64,000 bases of DNA from Klebsiella michiganensis. Its GTDB lineage: Bacteria; Pseudomonadota; Gammaproteobacteria; Enterobacterales; Enterobacteriaceae. Below are positions 26,755-39,968 of the stretch, piece by piece. The stretch covers positions 1,054,001 to 1,118,000 of the forward strand of contig NZ_PRDB01000001.1 in NCBI RefSeq assembly GCF_002925905.1. The letters run 5' to 3'. A model generated the notes under the pieces. The model searched no databases, was not told the DNA's origin, and saw only the letters and a program-made list of their open reading frames with translations. The position numbers were made by a program, and so were the translations under genes. Position 1 is the stretch's first letter. Every line of letters begins with the position of its first letter.

Positions 26755-29700
26755 ATGACGGTCTCGATTAAAAACAGCCAGATCGATGTGAATAGCTGGT
26801 ATCAAAAAATCACGTTAACCATCACCAATGAAAATAACCGTGCCGTGGATATGAATCATGCGGTCATTAGCTTTACTGGGTCCGGCCATCAGGATCCGTG
26901 GGGAAATTTTGGCGGTACCCTCAAAGGGGACATGCCTCTTACGTTAAGCGGTAAATCACAGGGGACCGTTGACGTCAATGAAATCATTATTAATAACAGC
27001 CGGCAGCTGTTACTGCAGCCGGGCGAAAGCGGTACGTTATTCTTCAGTTTTGCCGCCACTCAGGTTCCGGTAAAACTCTCGACCTTCACATTAACTCTGG
27101 CCTCTTCGGCACAAGACGAGACAACGGATGACGCTGCAGATGAGGTTGAGCCAGAACCTGAAGTTCCCGCCGATGATGATACTGATAGCCTGAAGCCCGA
27201 ACCTGAAGACAATATCCCTGCTGATGAGGAAACGGATGAGGTTGCTCCGGAACCTCAAGAGCAGGGCGATGATGCGGTTGAGGAAGAGGAAGGGATAGTT
27301 ATTGCGGCAAGCCAGCTGAGTACGACCAGCTGGTATCAGCGCGTCACCCTGACGCTGACCAATCTCTATTCCCACTCTATCGATCTTAATCAACTTAAGC
27401 TGGAGTTTACCGCCAGCGGGCATCCCGATCCTTACAGCCCGTTCAGCGGTTCTTTGCTCGGCAATAAGCCCGTGACGCTGGGCAGCGACGGCGGTTGGCC
27501 CATCGAGAAAAATACGATTACCATTCATCATGATGGCGAGTTCTGGCTGACGGCCGGGGCCAGCGCCGAGCTGCAGTTCTTTCTTTCCGCGACCCAAACT
27601 CCGGTCACGATGAGCGGCTTAACCGCAACCCTGGCGCACGATCCTGGCCGTCAGGGGACGATTGAAATTCAGTTTCCACCGTTGGCGGAAAGCACAACCC
27701 TCAAGCCGACCATCGATCTGCGCTATCCAGACGCAACATCACAACGCTTTGCCGGCGAGTGGGGACAGGCTTTAGTCATCGGCGATCTTAGCGCCGGCGA
27801 TTACGCTATCACCGTGCTGGAGCTGTGCAATGATGATATGCGGATCGCGCCTGTTGAATCGACGTATCCGCTTAAGCTTGTTTCCGGCCATGACGCCCAG
27901 ACCTGCCGGGTTGCGTATCAATCGCCAGTACCGTTGGCTTCGGTACGCCTGACTGTCGATGCCCCTGAGTTCATCGGCGCGGAAATGGTGGTTGAGCTGT
28001 GGACGGAATCTGGCGTCTGCGAAAGAACCCTGACAATGCCCGTCAATCAAATGCAGCTGGTGACCCGGCTTACCGCGGGGCACCGCTATCAGATGGGTTT
28101 GCAACCTGCGGTTATCAATAACCAGATGGTGACGACTCCCGCCCAGCCGACTATTTTTACCCCTGAACAAGGGGTGGCGAAAGAGGTCCTCGTCGGTTTC
28201 CGGCAGACGGAGGTTGATAGCCATGATTTTGTTGAGGTTCAGGCCACTATACTGGGCTTGCCTGAGGGCGTTTCGCCCCAGCGCTATCGGTTCTGCTATG
28301 GGCAATATCAATATACTCTGATGCTGGAGAGCACTCCCCATCTGCAAACGCTGGCGATGCCTATGGCTCCTGGCCAGTACAGCGTTGAGGCGCCAGAGGT
28401 TTATCTCTCCGGGACGCCGTGGCGCTGTGAACCGGACGCGCCGCTGCGGCTGTTGCAAAGCGTCAACCATATCACCCTGGAGTTTGTTCAGGGCGTTCCC
28501 TTGCAGGTTAAAGGCTGGCCAAACTATCTCGCCCACGGTGGCGTGACGGTGAATGCGGCGGACACCGTATCGCTATACCGCGACGTCCCCTTCAGCGCCC
28601 TGTTTAAATACGATGGTTTTGATGGCGGCGGTGACCCCGTCCCGGCTGCGGAAGTGGATAAAAACGGCGACGGCTTTCTTGATTATGATTCGCTCCCGAT
28701 TCACAAAACCGTTCCTCTGGTACGTGAGATTGAAAAAGAGGCGGGCCGTTGCGTAATGCCGGTCATGGTGGTGTATACCGCCAATGCCAGCGGCGGCAGC
28801 GCGCTCGCCGATCTCCAGGACGCTCAGCGGTTGCGTAACCATTTTGGCAACTTCATCACCCAGTGTCTCGCGGCGCAATCCTGGAAGGATGACGAGCATC
28901 CGGTTCCTGCCACCTTTGTGCTGAACCCCGATTTTCTTGGCGCGATGCAGCAGGAGCCGTATGGCTACGCTGCGGTGCGTCAAGCGAATAGCATGCAGGT
29001 TAATGTCCAACTGGCGGCCGCGATTAACGCTTTGCCTGCGCTTCCGGGATTCAGCGCGCCGGTGTTGCCGACTTTCTCTAACGATCTCTACGGTTATGTC
29101 CAGGCGATCAACTACCTTGTGCGGCAGTTCGCGCCGGATGTGGCATTCGGCTGGCAGACAAACGTATGGGCGACAGGAACGGCAGATTGGGTACTCAGGC
29201 CGAACGCCGATCCGGCCGCGCAGGGGACCGCTATCGCCAACTTTATCAATGAGCTGGGTGTCTATAGCGGTGAGTATGCGCCAGACTTTATCGCCTTTGA
29301 TAAATTTGAGCGCGATTGCTTTAGCCCTGATGCATTAGCGCACTATGCCTGGAACGCGACCTGCTGGTTTAATTATCTGGGGATGGTAAAACACGCGGCT
29401 AAAGCGCTGCGTAAACCGGCAATGCTGTGGCAAATTCCGGGCGGCCATATGCCAACCGTGGATGAAGGCAACAGTAAAATTGCCGCCGCGCATTACGCAT
29501 CGGGCGGAAGCTTCTTCATGGGCGATGCGCGTATTGGCTGCGATCTCGATACCATCGCGTCAGATCTGCTCAATACGACGGTGAATAGCGCAACTTACGG
29601 CGCGGCGACCGTCGGTGACTTTTTACGCCAGGATAAGGGTTACGACTGGGGGCAAATGCAGGCATTGAATCTACCCGACTACCATGTTTTCTCAGTACTG

Positions 29701-29814
29701 TGGGGCGGCGGCTCGACGGTAAGCATAACCACCATTCACTCTAATGGTGAAGATGGCGGTTGGCTTGCAGATAAAATGGTTGAGTATTATACCGCACCGG
29801 CCTATTTCAGTTAA
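26755..29814 (+). CDS. Large leaderless two-module protein with unrecognised C-terminal domain
   Basis: Protein of 1019 residues from ATG 26755, which has GAGGAG 8 bases upstream. Two similar beta-rich modules of about 115 residues (about 2-118 and 180-296) share the pattern SWYQ-TLT-TN, GSGHQDPWG / ASGHPDPYS and L-PG-S--LFF-ATQ-PV. They are joined by an acidic Asp/Glu/Pro linker (119-179). A middle beta region follows, then an EF-hand-like loop DKNGDGFLDYDS (635-646), then a roughly 370-residue alpha/beta domain with FAPDVAFGWQTNVWATG, DFIAFDKFERD and MLWQIPGGHMP. That domain looks like a glycosidase barrel, but I cannot name its family. No signal peptide. Its place after the chitinase and the shared linker type suggest a second carbohydrate-active cargo. 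Confidence 0.75.
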   Translation: MTVSIKNSQIDVNSWYQKITLTITNENNRAVDMNHAVISFTGSGHQDPWGNFGGTLKGDMPLTLSGKSQGTVDVNEIIINNSRQLLLQPGESGTLFFSFAATQVPVKLSTFTLTLASSAQDETTDDAADEVEPEPEVPADDDTDSLKPEPEDNIPADEETDEVAPEPQEQGDDAVEEEEGIVIAASQLSTTSWYQRVTLTLTNLYSHSIDLNQLKLEFTASGHPDPYSPFSGSLLGNKPVTLGSDGGWPIEKNTITIHHDGEFWLTAGASAELQFFLSATQTPVTMSGLTATLAHDPGRQGTIEIQFPPLAESTTLKPTIDLRYPDATSQRFAGEWGQALVIGDLSAGDYAITVLELCNDDMRIAPVESTYPLKLVSGHDAQTCRVAYQSPVPLASVRLTVDAPEFIGAEMVVELWTESGVCERTLTMPVNQMQLVTRLTAGHRYQMGLQPAVINNQMVTTPAQPTIFTPEQGVAKEVLVGFRQTEVDSHDFVEVQATILGLPEGVSPQRYRFCYGQYQYTLMLESTPHLQTLAMPMAPGQYSVEAPEVYLSGTPWRCEPDAPLRLLQSVNHITLEFVQGVPLQVKGWPNYLAHGGVTVNAADTVSLYRDVPFSALFKYDGFDGGGDPVPAAEVDKNGDGFLDYDSLPIHKTVPLVREIEKEAGRCVMPVMVVYTANASGGSALADLQDAQRLRNHFGNFITQCLAAQSWKDDEHPVPATFVLNPDFLGAMQQEPYGYAAVRQANSMQVNVQLAAAINALPALPGFSAPVLPTFSNDLYGYVQAINYLVRQFAPDVAFGWQTNVWATGTADWVLRPNADPAAQGTAIANFINELGVYSGEYAPDFIAFDKFERDCFSPDALAHYAWNATCWFNYLGMVKHAAKALRKPAMLWQIPGGHMPTVDEGNSKIAAAHYASGGSFFMGDARIGCDLDTIASDLLNTTVNSATYGAATVGDFLRQDKGYDWGQMQALNLPDYHVFSVLWGGGSTVSITTIHSNGEDGGWLADKMVEYYTAPAYFS

Positions 29815-29860
29815 TGTCGCATTTACCCCGCCATAGCGCCTGAAAAATGCATCGCTGTTC

Positions 29861-29902
29861 ATAGTGATTCAGAATATTTAATTTCTGAATCACTATTTTT
29901 TA
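29861..29902 (+). terminator. Terminator after the 1019-aa gene
   Basis: ATAGTGATTCAGAA and TTCTGAATCACTAT form a perfect 14-bp stem around an 8-base loop, followed by TTTTTT. It ends the cargo transcript. Confidence 0.9.
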
Positions 29903-30142
29903 GTGTATTTTTATTTCGTAAGAGATAGTTTCAGCAGTTATTTTATTGTTATGTTAATTTTTTGTTTTGCGATTTATTTGTGGTTGTTGAAGTTTATATT
30001 AAGAATTTGCGCTTTGTGCTAAGTATTGCGTTTTCGTGCTTGCGGCTAAAAATATACTTCCGGGAGGATGTTTATAATGAATTGAAGATAACCTCCGTTA
30101 AGTATATCTTGGGGTAATCTATGATTATGGTAATAATGAAAA

Positions 30143-30835
30143 ATGAAATTAGACGTTGCTGAAAATGATAATGGGAATACCCTGCATTCCTATCTTTTTT
30201 CCCAACAGGCTAAACCGCATGCAGCGCTTGATGCACTCTTCGCCTCGCTATGGCCCTTCGGTAAACCTTTTAATTTGGCTCCCGGAGATGAGTTTTTACT
30301 GAATTCAGACGGGGAAAATAAAATTGTGTTGCTGGAGTCCGGTATATTTTCGTTTTGCCGCTGTGGCAGCGGACTTCATGTTAATTCCTCTTTTGCTCCC
30401 GCCATTATCGGATTAGTCGATAGTTATGGGGTGACTTACAATGTTCCGACCCGGCCAGAACACTTTCTGATAGCGGAAACGAAGTGCAGCGGACGCGCAG
30501 TGTCTCTGCCCGACTTTATCAAGACTGTTGATGAGTGCGATCTGTGGCACGATGTCGCACGAATACTTGCCTATCGTCTGATGGTCATGAGCGTACGCGA
30601 TCGTGAACTGGTTGGCGTGGACTCTTATCTGAAGGTGAGATCGTTATTAATCGAGCTTTGGGCTTATGCCAGCGAATATCGACAAAGTATTAATGTGCTT
30701 AACTTCATTCAACGCCGAACAGGAATATCCCGTAGCCGTACCATGAAGCTTCTCTCTGAACTGAAAAAAGGCGGCTATATAACTATTGATGGCGGCCGTT
30801 TAATAGATATGAAAAAATTACCCACGGCTTTTTAA
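30143..30835 (+). CDS. IprA/YaiV-type winged-helix regulator (Crp-like fold)
   Basis: Regulator-like protein of 230 residues. The N-terminal half has a degenerate cyclic-nucleotide-binding fold (LAPGDEFLLN, KIVLLESGIFSF) without a cAMP signature. The C-terminal half matches E. coli YaiV/IprA in pattern: RDRELVGVDSYLKVRSLL, INVLNFIQRRTGISRSRTMKLLSELKKGGYI. YaiV/IprA homologues affect oxidative stress and virulence phenotypes, and their direct targets are poorly known. It is monocistronic, AT-rich, and between the cargo genes and nhaA. A 13-codon ORF (30121-30162) overlaps the start and could act as a leader. Co-regulation with the chitinase locus is inferred only from position. Confidence 0.8.
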   Translation: MKLDVAENDNGNTLHSYLFSQQAKPHAALDALFASLWPFGKPFNLAPGDEFLLNSDGENKIVLLESGIFSFCRCGSGLHVNSSFAPAIIGLVDSYGVTYNVPTRPEHFLIAETKCSGRAVSLPDFIKTVDECDLWHDVARILAYRLMVMSVRDRELVGVDSYLKVRSLLIELWAYASEYRQSINVLNFIQRRTGISRSRTMKLLSELKKGGYITIDGGRLIDMKKLPTAF

Positions 30836-31300
30836 TACTTTTCAGGGCAAAGGTGTTTATTAGATTAGTAGTCACCTTTTAAACTTTCTTGGTACAGCAA
30901 TCGTCGAGATATTCATATATTGATTATCCTGTCAATCATGCTAATGACGTAAAGAGAGATTTCCCATTGGTATAGTTTTTAAATATCTTATGGGGCATAA
31001 AAAGCGTCGACGATCGCGGCAATCGCTCATGCTTCATCCCATTCACGCTAAGCTAATACGCATAACCATGAAGATGGCGATACGGATTCTTTCCTTATGG
31101 CCGTTGAGGATGGGGCTGGCGTACCTCTGACTTCCTGTTCGGACAACGCAGCGCCCCCACTGACGATCGGACGGCCAATCTCTTAACGAGGGTTAATTCG
31201 TAAAAATCGAGTCTAATGGCAATTTAAAACTGATTTTTTCGAGGTTTCCGCATATGTATTATACTTTTATCGAGTTGTTTGCGGATAAGGTGAGGTAAAA
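30836..31300. other. Intergenic region before nhaA
   Basis: 465 bases without a supported gene. A weak hairpin (AAAGGTG 30849-30855 / CACCTTT 30873-30879) may end the upstream regulator gene. The right part should hold the nhaA promoters. In E. coli this dnaJ-nhaA interval carries IS186 and hokC; neither is seen here. Confidence 0.6.
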
Positions 31301-32476
31301 GTGAAACATCTGCAGCGTTTTTTTCAGAGCGATGCTTCCGGGGGCATTATCTTAATCCTGGCCGCCATCATGGCCATGTTATTAGCCAATACCGGCATGA
31401 CCAGCGGCCTGTATCGCTCTTTTCTGGAAACGCCCGTCCAGCTGCGCGTAGGTGCGTTAGAGATCAACAAGAACATGCTGTTGTGGATTAACGACGCGCT
31501 GATGGCGGTATTTTTCCTGCTTATCGGTCTGGAAGTGAAGCGTGAAATGAATCAGGGGGCATTGGCCAGCCGTCGCCAGGCGGTGTTTCCGGTGGTCGCG
31601 GCGTTGGGCGGCATGGTGGTGCCGGCGCTGGTCTACCTGGCGTTTAACGGCCAGGATTCGATTGCCAGAGAAGGGTGGGCAATTCCGGCCGCCACCGATA
31701 TTGCCTTCGCGCTGGGCGTACTGGCGCTGCTGGGGAATCGGGTGCCCGCCGCGCTGAAGATTTTCCTGATGGCGCTGGCCATTATCGACGATCTGGGCGC
31801 CATTATTATTATTGCGCTGTTCTATACGCACGATCTTTCCGTCGTCTCATTGGTTGTCGCTGCCGGAGCCATTGCTGTGCTGGCGGGGTTAAATCTGTGC
31901 GGCGTACGGCGTACCGGGATCTATATTCTGGTGGGCGCCATACTCTGGACCGCGGTTCTTAAGTCGGGGGTTCACGCAACGCTGGCTGGGGTCATTGTCG
32001 GCTTTATGATCCCGCTAAAAGAGCAGAACGGCAAATCGCCGGCGAAGCAGCTTGAGCACGTGCTGCATCCGTGGGTGGCATTCCTGATCCTGCCCCTGTT
32101 CGCCTTCGCTAACGCGGGCGTTTCTTTGCAGGGCGTCACGGTCGAAGGGCTGACCTCACTGCTGCCGTTGGGTATTATTGCCGGGCTGTTTATCGGCAAG
32201 CCGTTGGGTATTAGCGTCTTCTGCTGGCTGGCGCTGAAGCTGAAATGGGCTTCGTTACCCGAAGGAACTACCTGTAAGCAAATTATGGCTGTCGGCATCC
32301 TGTGTGGGATTGGCTTCACAATGTCGATTTTTATTGCCACCCTGGCCTTCGGTAGCGTCGACCCCGGATTGATCAACTGGGCCAAGCTTGGCATCCTGAT
32401 TGGATCGATATTATCGGCCGTCACGGGATACATAATATTGCGTAAGCGTGTAACGGATTCGGGCTACGCGGCTTAA
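31301..32476 (+). CDS. nhaA: Na+/H+ antiporter NhaA
   Basis: Electrogenic inner-membrane antiporter (2 H+ in, 1 Na+ or Li+ out) for salt and alkaline pH homeostasis. It has 391 residues and starts with GTG, as in E. coli. Family motifs: N-terminal [33 protein letters not shown], and the Na+-binding pair D163-D164 in [11 protein letters not shown]. Twelve TM segments are expected. nhaR follows 52 bases later on the same strand and should activate it in response to Na+. Confidence 0.97.
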   Translation: MKHLQRFFQSDASGGIILILAAIMAMLLANTGMTSGLYRSFLETPVQLRVGALEINKNMLLWINDALMAVFFLLIGLEVKREMNQGALASRRQAVFPVVAALGGMVVPALVYLAFNGQDSIAREGWAIPAATDIAFALGVLALLGNRVPAALKIFLMALAIIDDLGAIIIIALFYTHDLSVVSLVVAAGAIAVLAGLNLCGVRRTGIYILVGAILWTAVLKSGVHATLAGVIVGFMIPLKEQNGKSPAKQLEHVLHPWVAFLILPLFAFANAGVSLQGVTVEGLTSLLPLGIIAGLFIGKPLGISVFCWLALKLKWASLPEGTTCKQIMAVGILCGIGFTMSIFIATLAFGSVDPGLINWAKLGILIGSILSAVTGYIILRKRVTDSGYAA

Positions 32477-32528
32477 CATCTCACGGAGAGCCGCTACGGC
32501 TCTCCTGGACATTATCAGGGAGAGAAGC

Positions 32529-33428
32529 ATGTCGCATATCAACTACAACCACCTGTATTACTTCTGGCATGTCTACAAAGAGGGCTCCGTTGTTGGCGCG
32601 GCGGAAGCGCTGTTCCTGACGCCGCAGACCATTACCGGGCAAATAAAGGCGCTGGAAGAACGTCTGCAGGGGAAATTGTTCAAGCGCAAAGGAAGGGGGC
32701 TGGAGCCTAGCGAATTAGGTGAACTGGTGTTCCGCTATGCGGATCGCATGTTTACGCTGAGCCAGGAGATGCTCGACATCGTTAACTACCGTAAAGAGTC
32801 GAATCTGCTGTTTGATGTTGGCGTTGCGGACGCGCTGTCGAAAAGGTTGGTGAGCGGCGTACTGGATGCCGCCGTCGTCGAGAATGAACAGATCCATTTA
32901 CGCTGCTTCGAGTCGACCCACGAAATGCTGCTGGAGCAGCTAAGCCAGCATAAACTCGATATGATTATTTCCGACTGCCCCATCGATTCCACCCAGCAGG
33001 AAGGGCTGTTTTCGGTGAAAATCGGCGAGTGCAGCGTGAGCTTCTGGTGCATGAATCCGCCGCCGGAAAAACCGTTCCCCGGCTGTCTGGAAGAACGTCG
33101 ACTGCTGATCCCCGGTCGCCGTTCCATGTTAGGGCGCAAGCTGCTGAACTGGTTTAACTCGCAGGGTTTGCAGGTGGAAATTCTGGGCGAGTTTGATGAT
33201 GCGGCGTTGATGAAGGCCTTCGGCGCGGCGCACAATGCGATATTTGTCGCACCGACGCTCTATGCGCATGATTTCTATAGCGATGAGTCGATAGTCGAGA
33301 TCGGACGCATGGACAACGTCATGGAGGAGTATCACGCCATCTTTGCCGAACGAATGATCCAGCATCCGGCGGTGCAGCGTATTTGTCATCGCGACTATTC
33401 GGCGCTCTTTACGCCGCCTCAGGCATAG
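32529..33428 (+). CDS. nhaR: Transcriptional activator NhaR
   Basis: LysR-family activator of nhaA that responds to Na+; in E. coli it also activates pgaABCD and osmC. It has 299 residues. The N-terminus [20 protein letters not shown] and helix-turn-helix [20 protein letters not shown] are characteristic. It lies directly downstream of nhaA. Its 3' end faces rpsT across a bidirectional terminator. Confidence 0.96.
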   Translation: MSHINYNHLYYFWHVYKEGSVVGAAEALFLTPQTITGQIKALEERLQGKLFKRKGRGLEPSELGELVFRYADRMFTLSQEMLDIVNYRKESNLLFDVGVADALSKRLVSGVLDAAVVENEQIHLRCFESTHEMLLEQLSQHKLDMIISDCPIDSTQQEGLFSVKIGECSVSFWCMNPPPEKPFPGCLEERRLLIPGRRSMLGRKLLNWFNSQGLQVEILGEFDDAALMKAFGAAHNAIFVAPTLYAHDFYSDESIVEIGRMDNVMEEYHAIFAERMIQHPAVQRICHRDYSALFTPPQA

Positions 33429-33544
33429 GCCAGAACGGTTTCTTGCCGCGCGGGAAAACGCCGCACCAGTTCATGCGGAAGCATGAGCTGGCTGCGATAA
33501 CCAGAACGCGAGTCGTGACGTATTACGTGATAAACGACAGGCAT

Positions 33545-33572
33545 AAAAAAACCCGCTTTCGCGGGTTTTTTT
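33545..33572. terminator. Bidirectional terminator between nhaR and rpsT
   Basis: AAAAAAACCCGC, TTTC loop, GCGGGTTTTTTT is nearly symmetrical and gives T tracts in both directions. It should end nhaR (+) and rpsT (-). Confidence 0.92.
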
Positions 33573-33595
33573 ACAAAGCGACAACAAGCAGGCGA

Positions 33596-34189
<594 letters not shown>

Positions 34190-35128
34190 ATGAAGCTGAT
34201 ACGCGGCATACATAATCTCAGTCAGGCCCCGCACGGGTGTGTGCTGACCATTGGAAATTTTGACGGCGTGCATCGCGGGCACCAGGCATTATTGCAGCGT
34301 TTGCGCGCAGAAGGTCGCCAGCGTGGCTTACCGGTGGTGGTGATGATTTTTGAACCACAGCCGCTTGAGCTTTTTGCCGCCGATAAAGCGCCCGCGCGTT
34401 TAACGCGCCTGCGTGAGAAGCTGAATTATCTGGCCGAAAGCGGCGTCGATTACGTACTGTGCGTGCGCTTCGATCGGCGCTTTGCGGCATTGACCGCCCA
34501 GGACTTTATCAGCGAACTGCTGGTGCGCCAGCTGGGCGTCCAGTTCCTCGCCGTTGGCGATGATTTCCGCTTTGGCGCCGGTCGCCAGGGGGATTTCTTG
34601 TTACTGCAAAAAGCCGGCGTGGAGTTCGGCTTTGACGTCACCAGCACTCAAACCTTCTGTGAAGGCGGCGTGCGCATCAGCAGCACGGCGGTACGCCAGG
34701 CGCTGGCGGACGACGATCTGCCCCTCGCGGAGACGCTGCTGGGGCATCCGTTTACCATCTCCGGTCGCGTCGTGCACGGCGATGAGCTCGGGCGCACAAT
34801 AGGCTTCCCGACGGCGAATTTACCGCTGCGCCGTCAGGTTTCCCCCGTAAAAGGGGTCTATGCGGTAGAAGTGACAGGGCTTGGCGACAAACCTTTTATG
34901 GGCGTCGCCAACATTGGTACTCGTCCAACGGTCTCCGGCGTGCGTCAGCAGCTGGAAGTTCATCTCCTGGATGTTGTAATGGACCTCTACGGTCGCCATA
35001 TAGATGTAATACTGCGTAAAAAAATACGTAACGAGCAGCGATTTGCGTCGCTTGATGAGCTGAAAACGCAAATCGCACGTGATGAGTTAACGGCCCGCGA
35101 CTTCTTTGGGCTAACCGGCCAGGCATAA
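34190..35128 (+). CDS. ribF: Bifunctional riboflavin kinase / FAD synthetase
   Basis: Makes FMN from riboflavin and FAD from FMN with ATP. ATG 34190 ([12 protein letters not shown]) gives 312 residues, the family length; the longer in-frame start upstream has no ribosome site. The N-terminal adenylyltransferase domain has [11 protein letters not shown], and the C-terminal flavokinase domain has [11 protein letters not shown]. First gene of ribF-ileS-lspA-fkpB-ispH. Confidence 0.97.
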   Translation: MKLIRGIHNLSQAPHGCVLTIGNFDGVHRGHQALLQRLRAEGRQRGLPVVVMIFEPQPLELFAADKAPARLTRLREKLNYLAESGVDYVLCVRFDRRFAALTAQDFISELLVRQLGVQFLAVGDDFRFGAGRQGDFLLLQKAGVEFGFDVTSTQTFCEGGVRISSTAVRQALADDDLPLAETLLGHPFTISGRVVHGDELGRTIGFPTANLPLRRQVSPVKGVYAVEVTGLGDKPFMGVANIGTRPTVSGVRQQLEVHLLDVVMDLYGRHIDVILRKKIRNEQRFASLDELKTQIARDELTARDFFGLTGQA

Positions 35129-35172
35129 CCCTGACGGTGTTTATCAAACCGAAATACGGAACCGAGAATCTG

Positions 35173-37988
<2,816 letters not shown>

Positions 37989-37989
<1 letters not shown>

Positions 37990-38489
37990 TGAGTAAACCG
38001 ATTTGTTCAACGGGGCTACGCTGGCTGTGGGTCGTCGTAGCCGTGCTGATTATCGATTTAGGCAGTAAATTCCTGATCCTCCAGAACTTCGCTCTGGGGG
38101 ATACGGTATCGCTGTTCCCATCGCTTAATCTGCACTATGCGCGCAACTATGGCGCGGCTTTTAGCTTCCTCGCCGACAGCGGCGGCTGGCAGCGCTGGTT
38201 CTTCGCCGGTATCGCTATCGGTATCTGCGTGATCCTTGCGGTGCTGATGTATCGTTCTAAGGCGACGCAAAAGCTGAATAATATTGCCTACGCCCTGATT
38301 ATTGGCGGCGCGCTGGGGAATTTATTCGACAGGCTGTGGCATGGTTTTGTCGTCGATATGATCGATTTCTACGTTGGGAACTGGCACTTCGCCACCTTCA
38401 ACCTCGCCGATACCGCTATCTGCATCGGCGCGGCGCTGATTGTGCTGGAAGGCTTCTTACCGAACGCGGCTGCGAAGAAACAGGCGTAA
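37989..38489 (+). CDS. lspA: Lipoprotein signal peptidase
   Basis: Inner-membrane aspartyl protease (signal peptidase II) that cleaves prolipoproteins after diacylglyceryl modification. It has 166 residues and four TMs. The catalytic aspartates are D123 (VVDMIDF) and D141 (FNLADTAIC). Its ATG overlaps the ileS TGA. A GC-rich hairpin follows before fkpB. Confidence 0.97.
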
Positions 38490-38497
38490 CAAAACTC

Positions 38498-38520
38498 GCC
38501 CGGCGGCGGCGCCGCCGGGC
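38498..38520 (+). other. GC-rich hairpin between lspA and fkpB
   Basis: GCCCGGCGGC, GGC loop, GCCGCCGGGC form a perfect 10-bp stem with no T tract. It probably modulates read-through or mRNA decay inside the operon rather than ending it. Confidence 0.6.
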
Positions 38521-38540
38521 AAAACAAGTGAGCAACCTGC

Positions 38541-38990
38541 ATGTCTAAATCAGTACAGAGCAACAGTGCGGTGCTGGTGCACTTCACCTTAAAGCTCGAC
38601 GATGGCTCCACCGCAGAGTCAACCCGCAATAACGGTAAACCCGCGCTCTTTCGCCTGGGCGATACCTCGCTTTCTGAAGGTCTGGAACAGCATCTGCTGG
38701 GGCTGAAAGAAGGGGATAAAACCACCTTTTCGCTGGAGCCGGACGCCGCGTTTGGCGTACCGAGCCCGGACCTGATTCAATATTTCTCGCGCCGGGAGTT
38801 TATCGACGCGGGCGAGCCGGAAGTCGGCGCGATTATGCTTTTTACCGCAATGGATGGCAGCGAAATGCCCGGCGTGATCCGCGAAGTGAACGGCGATTCG
38901 ATCACCGTTGATTTCAATCATCTGCTGGCCGGGCGTACCGTTCATTTTGATGTTGAAGTGCTGGAGATCGATCCGGCGCTGGAGGGGTAA
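38541..38990 (+). CDS. fkpB: FKBP-type peptidyl-prolyl isomerase FkpB (SlpA)
   Basis: Cytoplasmic prolyl cis-trans isomerase/chaperone of the SlyD-like FKBP group, 149 residues. The FKBP core has [10 protein letters not shown] and [10 protein letters not shown], and the inserted IF domain lies between residues of about 70 and 125. One base separates its stop from the ispH start, in the same order as E. coli. Confidence 0.95.
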   Translation: MSKSVQSNSAVLVHFTLKLDDGSTAESTRNNGKPALFRLGDTSLSEGLEQHLLGLKEGDKTTFSLEPDAAFGVPSPDLIQYFSRREFIDAGEPEVGAIMLFTAMDGSEMPGVIREVNGDSITVDFNHLLAGRTVHFDVEVLEIDPALEG

Positions 38991-38991
38991 G

Positions 38992-39942
38992 ATGCAGATT
39001 CTGTTGGCTAACCCGCGCGGCTTCTGCGCAGGCGTTGACCGCGCTATCAGCATTGTTGAAAACGCGCTGACGCTATACGGCGCGCCGATCTACGTGCGTC
39101 ATGAAGTCGTGCACAACCGCTATGTTGTCGACAGCCTGCGTCAACGCGGCGCTATTTTTATCGAGCAGATTAGCGAAGTGCCGGACGGCGCCATCCTGAT
39201 TTTCTCCGCCCACGGCGTCTCTCAGGCCGTTCGCAACGAGGCGAAAAGCCGCGATTTGACGGTTTTTGACGCCACCTGCCCGCTGGTGACTAAAGTGCAT
39301 ATGGAAGTCGCCCGCGCCAGCCGCCGCGGCGAAGAGTCCATTCTAATTGGCCACGCCGGTCACCCGGAAGTTGAAGGCACCATGGGGCAGTACAGCAACC
39401 CGCAGGGGGGGATGTACCTGGTGGAATCGCCGGACGATGTCTGGACGCTGGACGTGAAAAACGACGCTAAGCTGTCGTTTATGACCCAGACGACGCTCTC
39501 CGTCGACGATACCTCCGACGTGATTGACGCTCTGCGCGAGCGTTTCCCGAAAATCGTCGGACCGCGTAAAGATGATATCTGCTACGCCACGACTAACCGC
39601 CAGGAAGCCGTCCGCGCGCTGGCCGGGCAGGCCGACGTGGTGCTGGTGGTGGGGTCGAAGAACTCCTCTAACTCTAACCGCCTTGCCGAGCTGGCGCAGC
39701 GGATGGGGAAAGCGGCCTATCTGATTGACGACGCGACCGATATCCAGGAAGCCTGGGTCAAAGAAGCGGATTGCGTCGGCGTGACCGCGGGCGCATCGGC
39801 GCCGGATATCCTGGTACAGAACGTGATTTCGCGTTTGCAGGAGCTGGGCGGCGGCGAAGCGGTGCCGCTGGAAGGCCGCGAAGAGAACATCGTTTTCGAG
39901 GTGCCGAAAGAGCTGCGTGTAGATGTCCGTGAAGTAGAGTAA
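38992..39942 (+). CDS. ispH: 4-hydroxy-3-methylbut-2-enyl diphosphate reductase
   Basis: Last step of the MEP isoprenoid pathway: HMBPP to IPP and DMAPP. It has 316 residues from ATG 38992. The [4Fe-4S] cysteines include C12 ([13 protein letters not shown]), with further Cys in [10 protein letters not shown] and ICYATTNRQ. The active-site HEVVHN and SAHGVS motifs are present. End of the ribF-ispH operon, with a terminator following. Confidence 0.97.
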   Translation: MQILLANPRGFCAGVDRAISIVENALTLYGAPIYVRHEVVHNRYVVDSLRQRGAIFIEQISEVPDGAILIFSAHGVSQAVRNEAKSRDLTVFDATCPLVTKVHMEVARASRRGEESILIGHAGHPEVEGTMGQYSNPQGGMYLVESPDDVWTLDVKNDAKLSFMTQTTLSVDDTSDVIDALRERFPKIVGPRKDDICYATTNRQEAVRALAGQADVVLVVGSKNSSNSNRLAELAQRMGKAAYLIDDATDIQEAWVKEADCVGVTAGASAPDILVQNVISRLQELGGGEAVPLEGREENIVFEVPKELRVDVREVE

Positions 39943-39968
39943 GTTCTTTTCCGCCGCAGTATGAGAAG

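Noticed and set aside
31068-31130. 20-codon ORF MKMAIRILSLWPLRMGLAYL before nhaA as a small toxin
   Set aside because: It has a hydrophobic look but no clear ribosome site, and I see neither an antisense RNA promoter nor a match to Hok or Ibs toxins.
22638-31300. Spanin genes to complete a lysis cassette
   Set aside because: I looked for a small single-TM protein with an embedded or adjacent lipoprotein (lipobox LxGC) on both strands and found none convincing in the holin-muramidase-cargo interval.
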